A stretch of DNA of 64,000 nt from DATFQE01 sp963738205 (GTDB lineage Bacteria; Actinomycetota; Thermoleophilia; Gaiellales; Gaiellaceae). Positions 55,322-64,000 of the stretch are shown here, one piece after another. The stretch spans positions 248,001 to 312,000 of the forward strand of contig CAVTVQ010000007.1 in the NCBI GenBank assembly GCA_963738205.1, in the 5' to 3' direction. Positions within the stretch are counted from its first letter, which is position 1. The number at the start of each line of letters is the position of its first letter. Position numbers and translations under genes: made by a program. The notes beneath the pieces are model-generated. The model was not told the origin of the DNA. It did no database searches and saw only the letters and a list, made by a program, of their open reading frames with translations.

Positions 55322-55347
55322 GGTCGGCTTAAGAGGGTCGGTTAAGG
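55322..55347. promoter_or_regulatory. Direct repeats before the second SARP gene
   Basis: GGTCGG occurs at 55322-55327 and 55336-55341, each followed by a CTTAAG/TTAAG element (13-14 bp period), ending two bases before the GTG at 55349. The sequence GTCGGTTAAGGC resembles the GGCGACTAAGGC form of the repeat in front of the SARP gene at 8750. A candidate autoregulatory or cupin operator. Confidence 0.4.
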
Positions 55348-55348
55348 C

Positions 55349-58163
55349 GTGGAGTTCAGGCTGTTGGGGCCGCTGGAGGTGCTGGGCGACGACGACACGC
55401 CCGTGCTGCTCGGTGGGGCGAGGCCGCGGGCGCTGCTCGCGCAGCTACTGCTCCGCGCGAACGAGGCGGTCTCGACCGACCGGCTGATCGAAGGGATCTG
55501 GAGTGAGTCGCCGCCGAGCTCTGCCCCGGGCGCGTTGCAGGTGCACGTCCACGCGCTGCGCAAGGCGCTTGGGGCCGACAGGATCCTGACCCGCGCGCCC
55601 GGCTACCTCCTCCGCGTCGAGGAGACCGAGCTCGACGTGCTCCGTTTCGAGCGGCTGCTCGCGGAGAACAAGCCCCGCGAGGCACTCGCGCTGTGGCGCG
55701 GCCCGGCACTCGCCGACGTCGCCTTCGAGCCGTTCGCCCAGGCGGAGGTGGCCCGTCTCGAGGAGGCCCGCCTCGCCGCCCTCGAAGACGCGCATCGGCC
55801 TCGACCTCGAGCAGGGGCGTCATGCAGCGCTCGCCGGAGAGCTCGAGGCGCTCGTCGCGACGCACCCGCACCGCGAGCAGCTCCGGTCGATGCAGATGCT
55901 CGCGCTCTACCGGACCGGCCGCCACGCCGACGCGCTCGTCGCCTACCGCGACGCGCGCAGCGCACTGAACGAGCTCGGGCTCGAGCCCTCACCCGAGCTG
56001 CGCGCGCTGGAGCGCCGCATCCTCGAGCACGATCCGAGCCTCGGGGCGGCCCCTCCACCTTCGGAGTCCGACGGCGCCCGCCTCATCGGCCGCGAGCTCG
56101 AGCTCGCGGCCGTGACTGCGCTCCTTCGCCGAGGCGACGTGCGATTGGTGACGCTGACGGGCATCGGCGGGGTCGGCAAGACGAGCCTCGCGCAGGCCGC
56201 GGCCGCGCAGATCGGCGCTGCGGTGACAGTCGATCTCGCGCCGCTCGCAGAGTCGGAGCTCGTGCTCTCGGCGGTAGCTCAAGCTCTCGGTGTCGAGGAG
56301 GCGGCGGGCAGGCCGCTTTTCGACGACGTGGTCGCGATGCTCCACGAGACCCGCCTGCTGGTCCTGGACAACCTCGAGCACCTTCCCGGCGCGTTCCCGC
56401 TCGTCGCCCAGCTGATCGCAGCCGCCCGCAGCCTGCGCGTCCTCGCCACCAGCCGTGTGCCCCTCCGCATCCGCGAGGAGCACGAGTACCGCGTTCCGCT
56501 CCTGCCGGCGCCTGCCCTCGGCCAGGACGAGGTCTTTGCGATCTCGGGCTTCGCGGCGGTGCAGCTCTACGTCGAGCGCGCCCGAGCGGCCGTCCCGGAT
56601 TTCCAGCTGGTCGAGAGCAACGCACACGCCGTCGCCCGCATCTGCCGGGCGCTCGACGGCCTGCCGCTCGCGATCGAGCTCGCCGCAGCCCGCGTTCGAG
56701 TCCTCGGCCCCGAGGGCACCGCGAACCGGCTCGGCCAGGGCCTCGCCCTCTTGACCCGAGTCGCGCCGGACCTCCCGGAGCGCCAACGCTCACTCCGGGC
56801 GACGATCGAGTGGAGCGTCGACCTGCTGGACGAGGACGCCGAGCACGTCTTCGAAGCACTCGGCGTCTTCGCGGGCAGCGCAACCCTCGACGCGCTGGAG
56901 GCGGTCGCCGAGCCGGGAACGGATGTCCCGCTCGCGCTCGAGGTGCTGCTCGACACCGGCCTCGCTCGCCACGAGGCGGACACCGCCGGGGAGCCCCGCT
57001 TCACGATGCTCGAGACGATTCGCGAGTACGCCTTGGAGATGCTGACTGAGCGCGGAAGCCTGCAGGCGACGCGCAGCCGTCACGCGCAGTACTTCGTCGG
57101 AGCGGTCACCCGGGCCGACTTCGCTCGCCGCGACGACCCAGCCACGTACGCGATCCAGGCCCTCGTTTCCGACCGAGACAACTTCCGCCGAGCGCTCGAC
57201 CATCTGGCGGAGACGGAGGACGACAGTGGCCTCGTCCGGCTCACGCACGCGCTGCTCGAGTTCTGGCGGCGCACGGGCGCGATCGAGGAGGGACTCCAGC
57301 GGTTCGAGCTCGCGGTCGCGAGTGCGCCGGCCAACGACGACGAGCTCCGAGCAAAAGCGTTCCACGGGCTCGGCGTTTTCCTCTACGTCAGCGGGCAGCT
57401 CGAAGCATCCACGGGTCCGATGGACGAGGCCATCCGACTCTACGAGCGGCACGGCGACGCGCTGCTGCTGGGCCGATCGTTGGTGATGCGGGCCGCGAGC
57501 GCGAACGTCCTCGACGACCTCGACCGCGCGCTGGAGCTCCAGCAGCGCGCCGTCGTCCTGTTGCGCGAGGCCGGCGACAGGGTCGGCCTCGGACGCGCGC
57601 TGATCGGCCTCGCGTCCTCGAGCTCGAAGCGGGGCGACGAGACCGCGGCGGAAGGCCATCTCGACGAAGCGCAAGCGTTGTTCCAGGCGGCCGGCGACCG
57701 TGAGTTCGAGGGCTTCACACTGATGATGCTCGCGCACAAAGCCCTGCTCCGAGGTGCGGACGACCTCAGCGGCGAGCGGCTCGTCGGAGCGCTCGACATC
57801 GCGACGGACGTCGACGATCTGGAGACCGTCGCCTGCGCGTTGGTCATCGCCGCCGAGATCGCCCGCCGAGAAGGTCTCGTCGAGGAGGCAGCCAGGCTCC
57901 TGGGCTCCTCCCGGACGACGTTCGCGCTGTTCGGCGAGGCACGCTGGGAGATGGAACGCGGTCACTGGGAGCCGACGCTCGACGGCCTCGCCCAGGCCCT
58001 CCCATCGGCGCAGATCGAACAGCTGAGGTCGGAGGGCGCGTCACGTCCGGTCGAGGAGTCGGTCGCGGCGGCCCGGGCGGCGGCGTCGCGGGGTCGCGCG
58101 GCCCGTCTTCTCCTGAGCAGAGCGACGACGACTGCACGAGCGTCGAAGCTGCCGGCGACCTGA
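55349..58163 (+). pseudogene. SARP/BTAD-STAND ATPase-TPR regulator with one frameshift
   Basis: GTG at 55349. N-terminal winged helix (EFRLLGPLEVLGDDD, VSTDRLIEGIW) and BTAD domain; the frame breaks once near 55790 (after AALED) and continues in another frame as RIGLDLEQGRHAALAGELE and YRTGRHADALVAYRDAR. Then NB-ARC ATPase (TGIGGVGKTSLAQAA, LLVLDNLEHLPG, ALDGLPLAIELAAAR), winged helix and TPR helices to the stop at 58163. About 938 codons. A one-base insertion explains the break, so this may be an intact gene with an assembly error. Relatives activate transcription of adjacent genes; the cupin gene is divergent. Confidence 0.85.
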
Positions 58164-58357
58164 TGCTGGACGGCCAACTGACTCTCGATGTGCAGGGCGT
58201 CCTCACCCCGCGCCCCGTGCTGACGATCATCCGCGCGGGCGCACTCACCCCGGGCACCGTGCTGACGATCATCCGCGCCAAGTCGATCGAGGGCAACTTC
58301 CACGCGCTGCCCGCGCGTCACCGCCACGTGAGGCCTGGCGTAATGTTCCGAGCATGA
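58163..58357 (+). CDS. Possible small coupled ORF with an internal 14-residue repeat
   Basis: 64 codons; the ATG overlaps the regulator stop by one base (TGATG). It contains an in-frame duplication of 42 bp: GTGCTGACGATCATCCGCGC at 58217-58236 and again at 58259-58278, giving VLTIIRA twice. No known domain. It could be a real coupled peptide or untranslated sequence. Confidence 0.35.
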   Translation: MLDGQLTLDVQGVLTPRPVLTIIRAGALTPGTVLTIIRAKSIEGNFHALPARHRHVRPGVMFRA

Positions 58358-58723
58358 TGCGGCGCACACGCCGGCAGCCGCTGGCTGCGCGAGACCGGAT
58401 GGCCCGTCGGGCGGCGTGCCTGGTAGCCGGCACCAGGCGAGCGGCCTTCGCGGCTCGTTCGCGGCGTTGCTCCGGCTGCATGCCGCTGCGCATCACGGTC
58501 AAGGCGTCACGCTACGCGTTGAGGTAGGAGCTCCACCCTCGGAACAATTGCCGCCCAGTTCACGACGCGCTTCATGCGCGGCTCACACGGTTCCACCGAC
58601 GTCCAAAGCCCGGCCCCGCGGTTCAGATCGGGATTGCAACGAGACAGCGGCCGCCGCAATCCGTGTCCGCCTGATGCTCGTAGCTTCGAATGACCCCTTC
58701 AGCGCCCGTCGGGAGGAGCTTCG
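58358..58723. other. Intergenic region without a recognised gene
   Basis: No supported coding sequence. Short open frames on both strands are Arg/Ala-rich shadows. The ribosome-binding site GGGAGGAG for the next gene lies at 58711-58718. Confidence 0.4.
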
Positions 58724-59673
58724 ATGTCACGCCGTACGGTCTTCGCCGCGCTCGTCTTTGCTTTCGCTCTCGTTGTCGTCGTCGCGACGGCTTCTGCAAA
58801 GAGGCCCCGCCGCCGCCTCCAGCCCCGCCGAGTGACAGTGGTGGTGCGGGCGCCCCGACGAACCTCCGTATCACCGACAGCTCCGACACGAGCATCTCGC
58901 TCGCCTGGGATGCTGCGAAGGGCAGCTCGACCAACTGGTGGTACTGCGTCGTGAGAAACGGCGAGGGATGCCTCCGGGTCGACCCGCCGAAGACGACGTT
59001 CTCGCTCACGAAGCTCTGGCCCGACCGGACGACGACGTACACGGTCGTCACGGTCAGCATCAACGGCAACCGCTCAGCGCCCAGCAACGGCGTCACGCAC
59101 ACGACACCGCCTGACACGACCCCGCCGAGCCCACCGCCTGTGGTGTCGGCGCAGGCCGTCTTCCCGACGCGGATCACCGTCTCGTGGACGCAGTCGGTCG
59201 ATGCCATCACCCAGACCTTTCACACCTTGTTCATGGACGGCGCGCCCATCACCGAGGTGTTCCTGTCGTCCTTTACCGTCTTCTACCTCGAGCCGTCGTC
59301 AACGCACACGTTCCAGGTGAAGGCGCGCGACTACTTCGGGAACAGCGTCGAGAGCAACGTGCTGTCGGTGACGACGCCGCCCAAGACCGAGAACGTCCCG
59401 CCGACGGCGCCGACCAACCTGCGGTTCACGTTCCAGACGGATCCGCCCGAGCTCTGGCTGGCGTGGGACCCCTCGACCGACAACAGCGACCCGCAGGGGC
59501 AGATCCTCTACGAGACCTACCTGAACGGCGTCCTCTTCCACGATGGCCTCGTGGGCGGCACCAACACGGTCACCTACTGCCGGGACGTGGGCCCGACGAC
59601 TGTCGTGCTGAGAGCGGTCGACACGTCCGGAAACCGATCAGGACCGAGCAACGAGCTGAACATCAACTGCTGA
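58724..59673 (+). pseudogene. Secreted fibronectin type III protein with a frameshift after the signal peptide
   Basis: ATG at 58724 has a strong ribosome-binding site and opens a signal peptide (VFAALVFAFALVVVVATASA), but this frame is lost after AKR near 58800; the body is in another frame from KEAPPPPPAPPSD onward. It holds three fibronectin type III-like units (PTNLRITDSSDTSISLAWD; RITVSWTQSVD; PTNLRFTFQTDPPELWLAWD) and ends LRAVDTSGNRSGPSNELNI. About 316 codons when repaired. A single indel separates export signal and body. Probably an extracellular adhesion or carbohydrate-related protein. Confidence 0.75.
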
Positions 59674-59686
59674 CGGCACACGGAGC

Positions 59687-59720
59687 GGCGTCCCGGCTCC
59701 TCCACAGCAACCGGGACGCC
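59687..59720. terminator. Bidirectional stem-loop terminator
   Basis: Stem GGCGTCCCGG (59687-59696) with CCGGGACGCC (59711-59720), 14-base loop, between the convergent fibronectin gene and the YjbR-like gene. CGGAG/CTCCG may extend the stem. Confidence 0.65.
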
Positions 59721-59738
59721 GACTCCGGCGCCAGGGCT

Positions 59739-60044
59739 TCATCTGCCGGACTGCAGCTCCCACGCCGCTATGACGGCGTCTTCCACGGCATCCGGATTCC
59801 CGTAGTCGAGGTCGGCGACGACTATCATGTGGTTGGCGAAGCGCTTTGGCACCGAGAACGTCTCCGGGAACGACTGGAGCATGAGATCTCGGAAGTCGAA
59901 GTGCGCACGGACGACTATGTGGCTGTCGTCGAGTTGCCGCGCGACCAAGCGCCCGCGGTAGCGCCAGTCGAGCAGGCCGTCGCGGCGACGTTCGACGACA
60001 CCGTCCAGCTCGGCGGCCAGGCGGCTGAGGTCGGCGAGCCTCAT
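59739..60044 (-). CDS. MmcQ/YjbR-like protein
   Basis: 101 residues from the ATG at 60044. Pattern of the YjbR family (DWRYRGRLVARQLDDSHIVV, FPETFSVPKRFANHMIVVAD, DAVEDAVIAAWELQ), small double-wing proteins with suspected nucleic-acid contact. Slightly short at the N-terminus, where the open frame continues into the upstream gene without a start codon. It follows the cupin-TPR gene by 20 bp and is probably in the same operon. Confidence 0.7.
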   Translation of the reverse strand: MRLADLSRLAAELDGVVERRRDGLLDWRYRGRLVARQLDDSHIVVRAHFDFRDLMLQSFPETFSVPKRFANHMIVVADLDYGNPDAVEDAVIAAWELQSGR

Positions 60045-60064
60045 CAGGAACGAGACCTGCGCGC

Positions 60065-60703
60065 TTACCGAAGGGCCTGCTCGAACCGCGGGTCGTCGCG
60101 TACGGCGGCGAAGTCGTCGTCTTTGCGCGCGTCCTCGCGGAACCGCGGGAGCAGCTCGACGGACCGCCGGAGGTGGGCGAACGTGTCGTCGCCGGTGTCG
60201 CCCGCGAGCGTTGCGAAGCACGCGTAGTTGTAATTCAAGCCCGCATGGTCCGGCATGCGCTCGAGGGCAGCGCGGACCGCTTCGAGCGCGTCGGCGTACC
60301 GCTGTTCGCCGTAGGCCGTCATCGACTTGCTGTGGAACGGCCACGCCTCACCCCAGTCGATCCCCTGGTACGCCTCGCCGGGTGTGGCGCCGACAGCGAG
60401 GACGGTTCCGTCCCCGGTCGCCTTCCGCCGCGACTGCGGCCCGACGAACACAAGCGTTCCTGGCGGCGCTTCGACCGTCTCGCCGTCGACCTCGAAGGTC
60501 GCCTTCCCGTCGAGCACGAGGTACAGCTCCTCCTGGCCCGACCCGGCCTCGTCGTGCTCATTGATCAGCATGCCGTCCTCGCCGGGCGTGTACGCGTTGA
60601 TCCCGAACGCGCGGATCCCGAGGCGCTCGCGCACCGGAATATCTCTGCCGCGCCGCTCGATGTCGTCGATGTGCGCGACTCGCCAGTTCGGCTTGTCGTT
60701 CAT
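60065..60703 (-). CDS. Cupin domain with C-terminal TPR-like repeat
   Basis: 212 residues. Cupin barrel (about 30-110: NEHDEAGSGQEELYLVLDG, GTLVFVGPQSRRKATGD) followed by a TPR-like segment (about 128-212: YADALEAVRAALERMPDHAG, FAHLRRSVELLPRFREDA, ending DDFAAVRDDPRFEQAL). The combination occurs in actinobacterial proteins of unknown function. Cytoplasmic by lack of a signal. First gene of the pair with the YjbR-like gene. Confidence 0.83.
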   Translation of the reverse strand: MNDKPNWRVAHIDDIERRGRDIPVRERLGIRAFGINAYTPGEDGMLINEHDEAGSGQEELYLVLDGKATFEVDGETVEAPPGTLVFVGPQSRRKATGDGTVLAVGATPGEAYQGIDWGEAWPFHSKSMTAYGEQRYADALEAVRAALERMPDHAGLNYNYACFATLAGDTGDDTFAHLRRSVELLPRFREDARKDDDFAAVRDDPRFEQALR

Positions 60704-60871
60704 CCGATCACCTCCAAATAGCGCGCGTCGGTGCCAATCGTCGATCGTAACCGCCGTCTCGTCGACGCCGGGCCGCTCCAGCGGCGACGTCTAGCAGGCG
60801 TCGCTCAGCCGGCCGGTTGCGGGCGAAAGCTACTGTGGCGGCGAGCTCGTCATGGAGCTGTAGTCGCGGTA

Positions 60872-61306
60872 CTACTCGGCGATCGCCTCGCCGGTCCCGC
60901 CGAGTTCCACGGGGAAGTCCTTCAGCTTCGGGAGGCCGTCCTTCATCGGCAGCACCGTCGACTCGTAGTTGACGTGGATGCCGGGCGTGAACGGGAACGA
61001 GGGGATCGTCGCGGCGTAGACATCGACCAGACCCCAGCTCGGGTGCTTCGTGAGCAGGTGGCCTCCGCAGGCCTTGCACCACTGGCGCCAGCTCTGCTCG
61101 CTGTGGCGGTATTCGCCGATCTGGTCCTCTCCCTTCGTCACCTTGACGGCCTCGGGCTTCCAGAGCGTGAATGAGTTGACCGGCCCGGCAGACCAGCTCC
61201 TGCAGTTTGCGCAGTGGCAGTAGCCGGCGGCTTCCGGATCGCCCGTCACCTCGATCGTCACGGCACCGCACAAGCACCGCCCCTCATAGGTTTTTTCAGC
61301 GCTCAT
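60872..61306 (-). CDS. GFA (glutathione-dependent formaldehyde-activating) family protein
   Basis: 144 residues from the ATG at 61306, preceded by GAGGAGAGGTG; an in-frame GTG one codon earlier is possible. Zinc-binding Cys clusters typical of the GFA/CENP-V fold: CLCG (11-14), CHCANC (30-35) and CKACGGHL. Family members are small cytoplasmic zinc proteins; few are true formaldehyde-activating enzymes, so the exact reaction is not assigned. Confidence 0.88.
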   Translation of the reverse strand: MSAEKTYEGRCLCGAVTIEVTGDPEAAGYCHCANCRSWSAGPVNSFTLWKPEAVKVTKGEDQIGEYRHSEQSWRQWCKACGGHLLTKHPSWGLVDVYAATIPSFPFTPGIHVNYESTVLPMKDGLPKLKDFPVELGGTGEAIAE

Positions 61307-61324
61307 CACCTCTCCTCAATTCGG

Positions 61325-61356
61325 GTGGGAGGCGGGCCGGCAGGCCCGCCTCCCAC
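61325..61356. terminator. Stem-loop terminator of the DUF6351 gene
   Basis: Perfect 14-bp stem GTGGGAGGCGGGCC (61325-61338) and GGCCCGCCTCCCAC (61343-61356), loop GGCA. It lies just after the DUF6351 stop and before the GFA gene start, both on the minus strand. Confidence 0.88.
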
Positions 61357-61363
61357 AACATTC

Positions 61364-63499
61364 CTACGGGCCGTAGTCGAGCCAGGTGCCCAGCGGTGGC
61401 CGCTCGTCGACGCCGGGCTTGCTCCAGTCGCAGACTCCCGTGGGGAAGGTGGCCTGCAGCCGCGTCTGCTGTGCCGCGGTGAACGTCACCGGGTACGACG
61501 CGAAGTCGAGCGGCTTCCGCTGGCACTTGAGTGTGTCGCCGGTGAGGCCGCCTCCGGCCGCGGTCCGCGTGTCGCCGAAGGTCGGGAACAGCGTCTCGCA
61601 CTGGCCGGCCAGCTGGTAACCGAAGACCTCGTCGATCCTCGTCGTCGCCGACGTCCAGCAGGCATCACTGAGATCGGTCGGGCGGTTGCGGATCACCTTC
61701 TCGGCCGCCGTGCCGGGAGCGCCGTCGGCGTGGATCGCGGCGAGCCACTGCTCCATCCGCGTCAGCGCCTCGACGGCCATGGCGCCGGCGCCGGCGCTGT
61801 TCGAGATGAAGATCACCTGGTTGGCAGCGGTGCCGTTCGCATCCTCCAGCCGCTGGCGCGTCACGAACGAGTGGAAGCGCGTGTGGATGTCGCCCGGGAA
61901 GTCCGTGTAGTTACGGAAGTCGATGATCGGCGTCGAGGCGAGGCCGAGCCCGCCGGTGTTCACGCGTCCCGTCTCGTACGAGCGGACGACGCCGATCGGG
62001 TCGGCTGCGACCCGCTGTGGGATCACCTGGCCGATCACGTCATAGCCGCCCACGTTCTCGTTCAGCGAGACGAACTGCTCCGGCGTGATCGCCCCCGATT
62101 GGAGAGCGGTCAAGCCGTACTGGAGGCCGATGTTGTCGAGCGGCCGCCACGCGAAGCCGTTCGCCGGGTTGCGGCCGAGCTGCGTCGCGATCTGCTCGAA
62201 GCTCGTGCAGCGGATCCCGTTCGGGTTCGTAACCGGGTTGTAGCGAGCCGCCACGGGAACTGCTCCCGGGCACGCCTCGAGCGCGTTCGTGCGGCTGGCG
62301 AACGCGACGTGCCAGAAGTTGCACGAGTTGAAGGTGCCGAACCCGCTGGCGGCAGCCCGTTGGGCCGGCGTCCAGCCGGCGGCGACCCCGGCCGGGCTGG
62401 CGAAGTAGAGGGCGAGCAGCCGGCAGTCCGGCACCGTGCCGAGCGTCAGGGAGTCCTGGAACGTGGCACTGGGCAGGATGCCGTCGAGGATCCCCGGGTA
62501 GTTGTTGCCGATCAGGTGCTGCTGGATCGCGCCTCCCGAGCCGCCCCAGCCGATCGTGTAGCGCGGCACGCCGTAGGTCTCGATGAAGTGCTCCTTCACC
62601 ATCAGCGCGACCTCGGCGGAGATCACCTCGCTGCAGTTGTTGTCGTAGACGTTGAGGCTCGACGAGGCAACGGCGTAGCCGCGCGCGAGGAAGAGGTCGG
62701 TGAGCACGCCACCCGATCCCTGACCCTGGTGGTAGCCCACGTTGCAGCCACCGCCGAAGGTGTAGACCAGCCGCTCGTTCCAGCCGGGCTCCGCGGTGAA
62801 CGGGCTCGGCGGCGCGGCGGGGTCGTACAGGGTCGCGATCTCGTAGACGGCCCGGTCGATCGTGCCGCGCTCGAGGCGGACGATGTAGTCGACGGTGCGG
62901 CCGTCGAGCGTCGTCGTCTGAGCGAGGTCGGCCGGCCGCACGGTCGGGTCGGCGAGCATGGCGAATGCTCCGCCGGTCGTCCGGTACCGGTACGTGACCT
63001 GCGTCGGTGCCGAGCAGGCGGCATCCGTCGCCGGCCCCAGCCCGTTCTGCACGGTCTCGCAGAAGAACGGCTGCTGCTGGGGCCCCGAGAAGAGCGGACC
63101 GGTGATCGGATGGTTGACGACGTCGAGCCGTGTGGAGCGTCCCGGCGGCGTCCCCTTCCCGTTGCCGTTCGCCCGAGCCAGGATCGTGTGCGAGCCGTTG
63201 CTCAGGCCGGACACGAGGCCGAGCAGCGAGCCGTCGGGCATCGTCTGGAAGTCGGAGCGAACGTTGGTGCCGTCGACCTCGATGCGTAGATGCTTCGCAG
63301 CGCCGGGATCATGCGTCCGCGCGCGGACGAGCACGTCGCCGCCGGACACGTAAGCCGCCTTCGTCGAGACGGCCTCGAGCTCCGGGGCGGCGGCCGGGCC
63401 CTCACCCGGATCGGCGGCGGCGCCGTACGGCAGCACCGCGACCGCAGTCAGAGACAGCGCGACAAGCGCGGCGCGGCGGAAACCGAGCGACCCTTTCAC
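61364..63499 (-). CDS. Secreted DUF6351 family protein
   Basis: 711 residues from the GTG at 63499, preceded by GAGGAGG. Signal peptide (RRAALVALSLTAVAVLPYGAAA). An N-terminal Ig-like part (AYVSGGDVLVRARTHDP) is followed by a large alpha/beta-hydrolase-like domain: VYTFGGGCNVGYHQG, YTIGWGGSGGAIQQHLIGN (GxSxG-like GGSGG nucleophile elbow), IDGVLP-like ILDGILPSATF. The family is of unknown function; an esterase or depolymerase is plausible. The last 69 bp have a near-identical copy at 45614-45682. Confidence 0.85.
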   Translation of the reverse strand: MKGSLGFRRAALVALSLTAVAVLPYGAAADPGEGPAAAPELEAVSTKAAYVSGGDVLVRARTHDPGAAKHLRIEVDGTNVRSDFQTMPDGSLLGLVSGLSNGSHTILARANGNGKGTPPGRSTRLDVVNHPITGPLFSGPQQQPFFCETVQNGLGPATDAACSAPTQVTYRYRTTGGAFAMLADPTVRPADLAQTTTLDGRTVDYIVRLERGTIDRAVYEIATLYDPAAPPSPFTAEPGWNERLVYTFGGGCNVGYHQGQGSGGVLTDLFLARGYAVASSSLNVYDNNCSEVISAEVALMVKEHFIETYGVPRYTIGWGGSGGAIQQHLIGNNYPGILDGILPSATFQDSLTLGTVPDCRLLALYFASPAGVAAGWTPAQRAAASGFGTFNSCNFWHVAFASRTNALEACPGAVPVAARYNPVTNPNGIRCTSFEQIATQLGRNPANGFAWRPLDNIGLQYGLTALQSGAITPEQFVSLNENVGGYDVIGQVIPQRVAADPIGVVRSYETGRVNTGGLGLASTPIIDFRNYTDFPGDIHTRFHSFVTRQRLEDANGTAANQVIFISNSAGAGAMAVEALTRMEQWLAAIHADGAPGTAAEKVIRNRPTDLSDACWTSATTRIDEVFGYQLAGQCETLFPTFGDTRTAAGGGLTGDTLKCQRKPLDFASYPVTFTAAQQTRLQATFPTGVCDWSKPGVDERPPLGTWLDYGP

Positions 63500-63554
63500 G
63501 GACAACCTCCTCGTCGGTTTGCTGAGAGTTCGGGAGCAAACCACACCGGTCGCG

Positions 63555-63591
63555 CGCCCGCGAGACGATGTGGCGCGGCCGCCCGCGGGCG
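63555..63591. terminator. Possible stem-loop terminator
   Basis: CGCCCGCG (63555-63562) pairs with CGCGGGCG (63584-63591), with smaller GC palindromes in the loop, directly after the stop of the minus-strand gene at 63593. Long loop, so tentative. Confidence 0.4.
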
Positions 63592-63592
63592 A

Positions 63593-64000
63593 TCAGGGAT
63601 AGTCGACGATGAACACAGGGGCGCCGATCCTCGTCACGTCCGCCGCGGCGCCCACGCCGTTGACCACGTGGTCGATCGTGCCGGCGCTCAGGTTGACGGT
63701 CATGACGTGGTGCAGGTGCACACCTGGGGTCTCCGGGACCTCGAAGCCGTTCTCGGTGTGGATCGACGGGTTGTTCCGGTTGAACACGTAGACGCCGCCG
63801 CCGTCGAGGCGGTGCGTCGACACGTGGTCGGCAACCTTGTAACCGGCCCAGCCTTCGACGCCGTCGTGCATCCAGTCCGCTTGCGTCGGCGGGTCGTAAG
63901 GCAACTCGTTCTGGTAGAGGATCGTCCTGCCGTTCTCGCCGTTCCAGACGGTGTTGTACTCCTGGAAGTGCTCGACGAAGAGCCCCGTCGCCGTGACGTT
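63593..64000 (-). CDS. C-terminal part of a large secreted protein (partial)
   Basis: 135 codons, open to the window edge, so the gene starts beyond 64000. The sequence reads NVTATGLFVEHFQEYNTVW, then YQNELPYDPPTQADWMH, KVADHVSTHRLDGGGVYVFN, PETPGVHLHHVMTVNLS and ends APVFIVDYP. This matches the C-terminal end of secreted beta-helix or GH55-like proteins often labelled coagulation factor 5/8 type; that assignment is from memory of similar proteins and is tentative. Transcribed toward the DUF6351 gene, possibly upstream in the same direction. Confidence 0.6.
   Translation of the reverse strand, partial: NVTATGLFVEHFQEYNTVWNGENGRTILYQNELPYDPPTQADWMHDGVEGWAGYKVADHVSTHRLDGGGVYVFNRNNPSIHTENGFEVPETPGVHLHHVMTVNLSAGTIDHVVNGVGAAADVTRIGAPVFIVDYP

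Noticed and set aside
61214..63289. 691-codon plus-strand open frame over the DUF6351 gene
   Set aside because: Antisense shadow; the opposite strand has a signal peptide, a ribosome-binding site and a terminator.

Overview
The window looks like the chromosome of a high-GC actinobacterium, most likely of the Thermoleophilia (Gaiellales/Solirubrobacterales) type. This is an inference from gene content and style: strong GC bias at third codon positions, many GTG starts, TANNNT -10 boxes directly in front of start codons, a vitamin B12-dependent ribonucleotide reductase (nrdJ), several very large STAND/LuxR or SARP regulators, WSPDG-type propeller proteins and secreted proteins of unknown family. 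No taxonomic marker other than the housekeeping genes tmk, holB and nrdJ is present.

Layout. 0.3-12.6 kb: one intact propeller gene, then two adjacent segments bounded by direct repeats that are the 3' part of a tRNA-Thr gene (1599-1639, 4977-5020, and the intact tRNA-Thr at 12575-12647). Every gene inside these segments is frameshifted: two nucleotidyl-cyclase/STAND ATPase genes (one with a SARP head), a propeller gene and a peptide-type solute-binding lipoprotein. No integrase gene is visible, so these look like old, tandemly inserted tRNA-targeted elements. 12.9-18.9 kb: a TIGR03118-like secreted protein, a divergent histidine kinase/response regulator pair, a single-domain globin, a collagen-like secreted protein, two small proteins of unknown family and a 29-residue membrane peptide. 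19.1-22.8 kb: tmk-holB operon divergent from a sugar-nucleotide epimerase, a membrane methyltransferase and a LytR_C protein. 23.2-30.9 kb: two tandem LuxR/STAND regulators, a class V aminotransferase and a small unknown protein. 31-37.7 kb: two coupled methyltransferases, a secreted protein, an O-antigen-ligase-like membrane protein, tandem DUF3237 proteins and a DUF3592 protein. 37.8-40.6 kb: nrdJ, followed by an array of small hairpins.

40.7-48.6 kb is a second accessory zone: broken DUF3644 and AlbA_2/Schlafen-type genes, a truncated ltrA, a formamidase, a 69-bp relic of the DUF6351 gene found 16 kb further on, an unusual cyclic-nucleotide-binding/Rossmann fusion protein, and an IS481-family element with a 6-bp target duplication. 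48.6-64 kb carries secreted and stress-type functions: a subtilase, an alpha/beta hydrolase, an RTX-like repeat protein, a membrane protein, a cupin, a SARP/STAND regulator with one frameshift, a fibronectin type III protein, YjbR, cupin-TPR and GFA proteins, the DUF6351 protein and the end of a large secreted protein.

Working together: little pathway logic links the blocks. The clearest functional units are tmk-holB (DNA precursor supply and replication), the kinase/regulator pair at 14.1-16.4 kb, the paired methyltransferases, the tandem LuxR ATPases, and the SARP genes that each face a divergent neighbour across repeat-bearing DNA. Frameshifts are concentrated in the accessory zones and nearly absent from 12.9 to 40.6 kb, which argues for decay, although indel errors in the assembly cannot be excluded from sequence alone.
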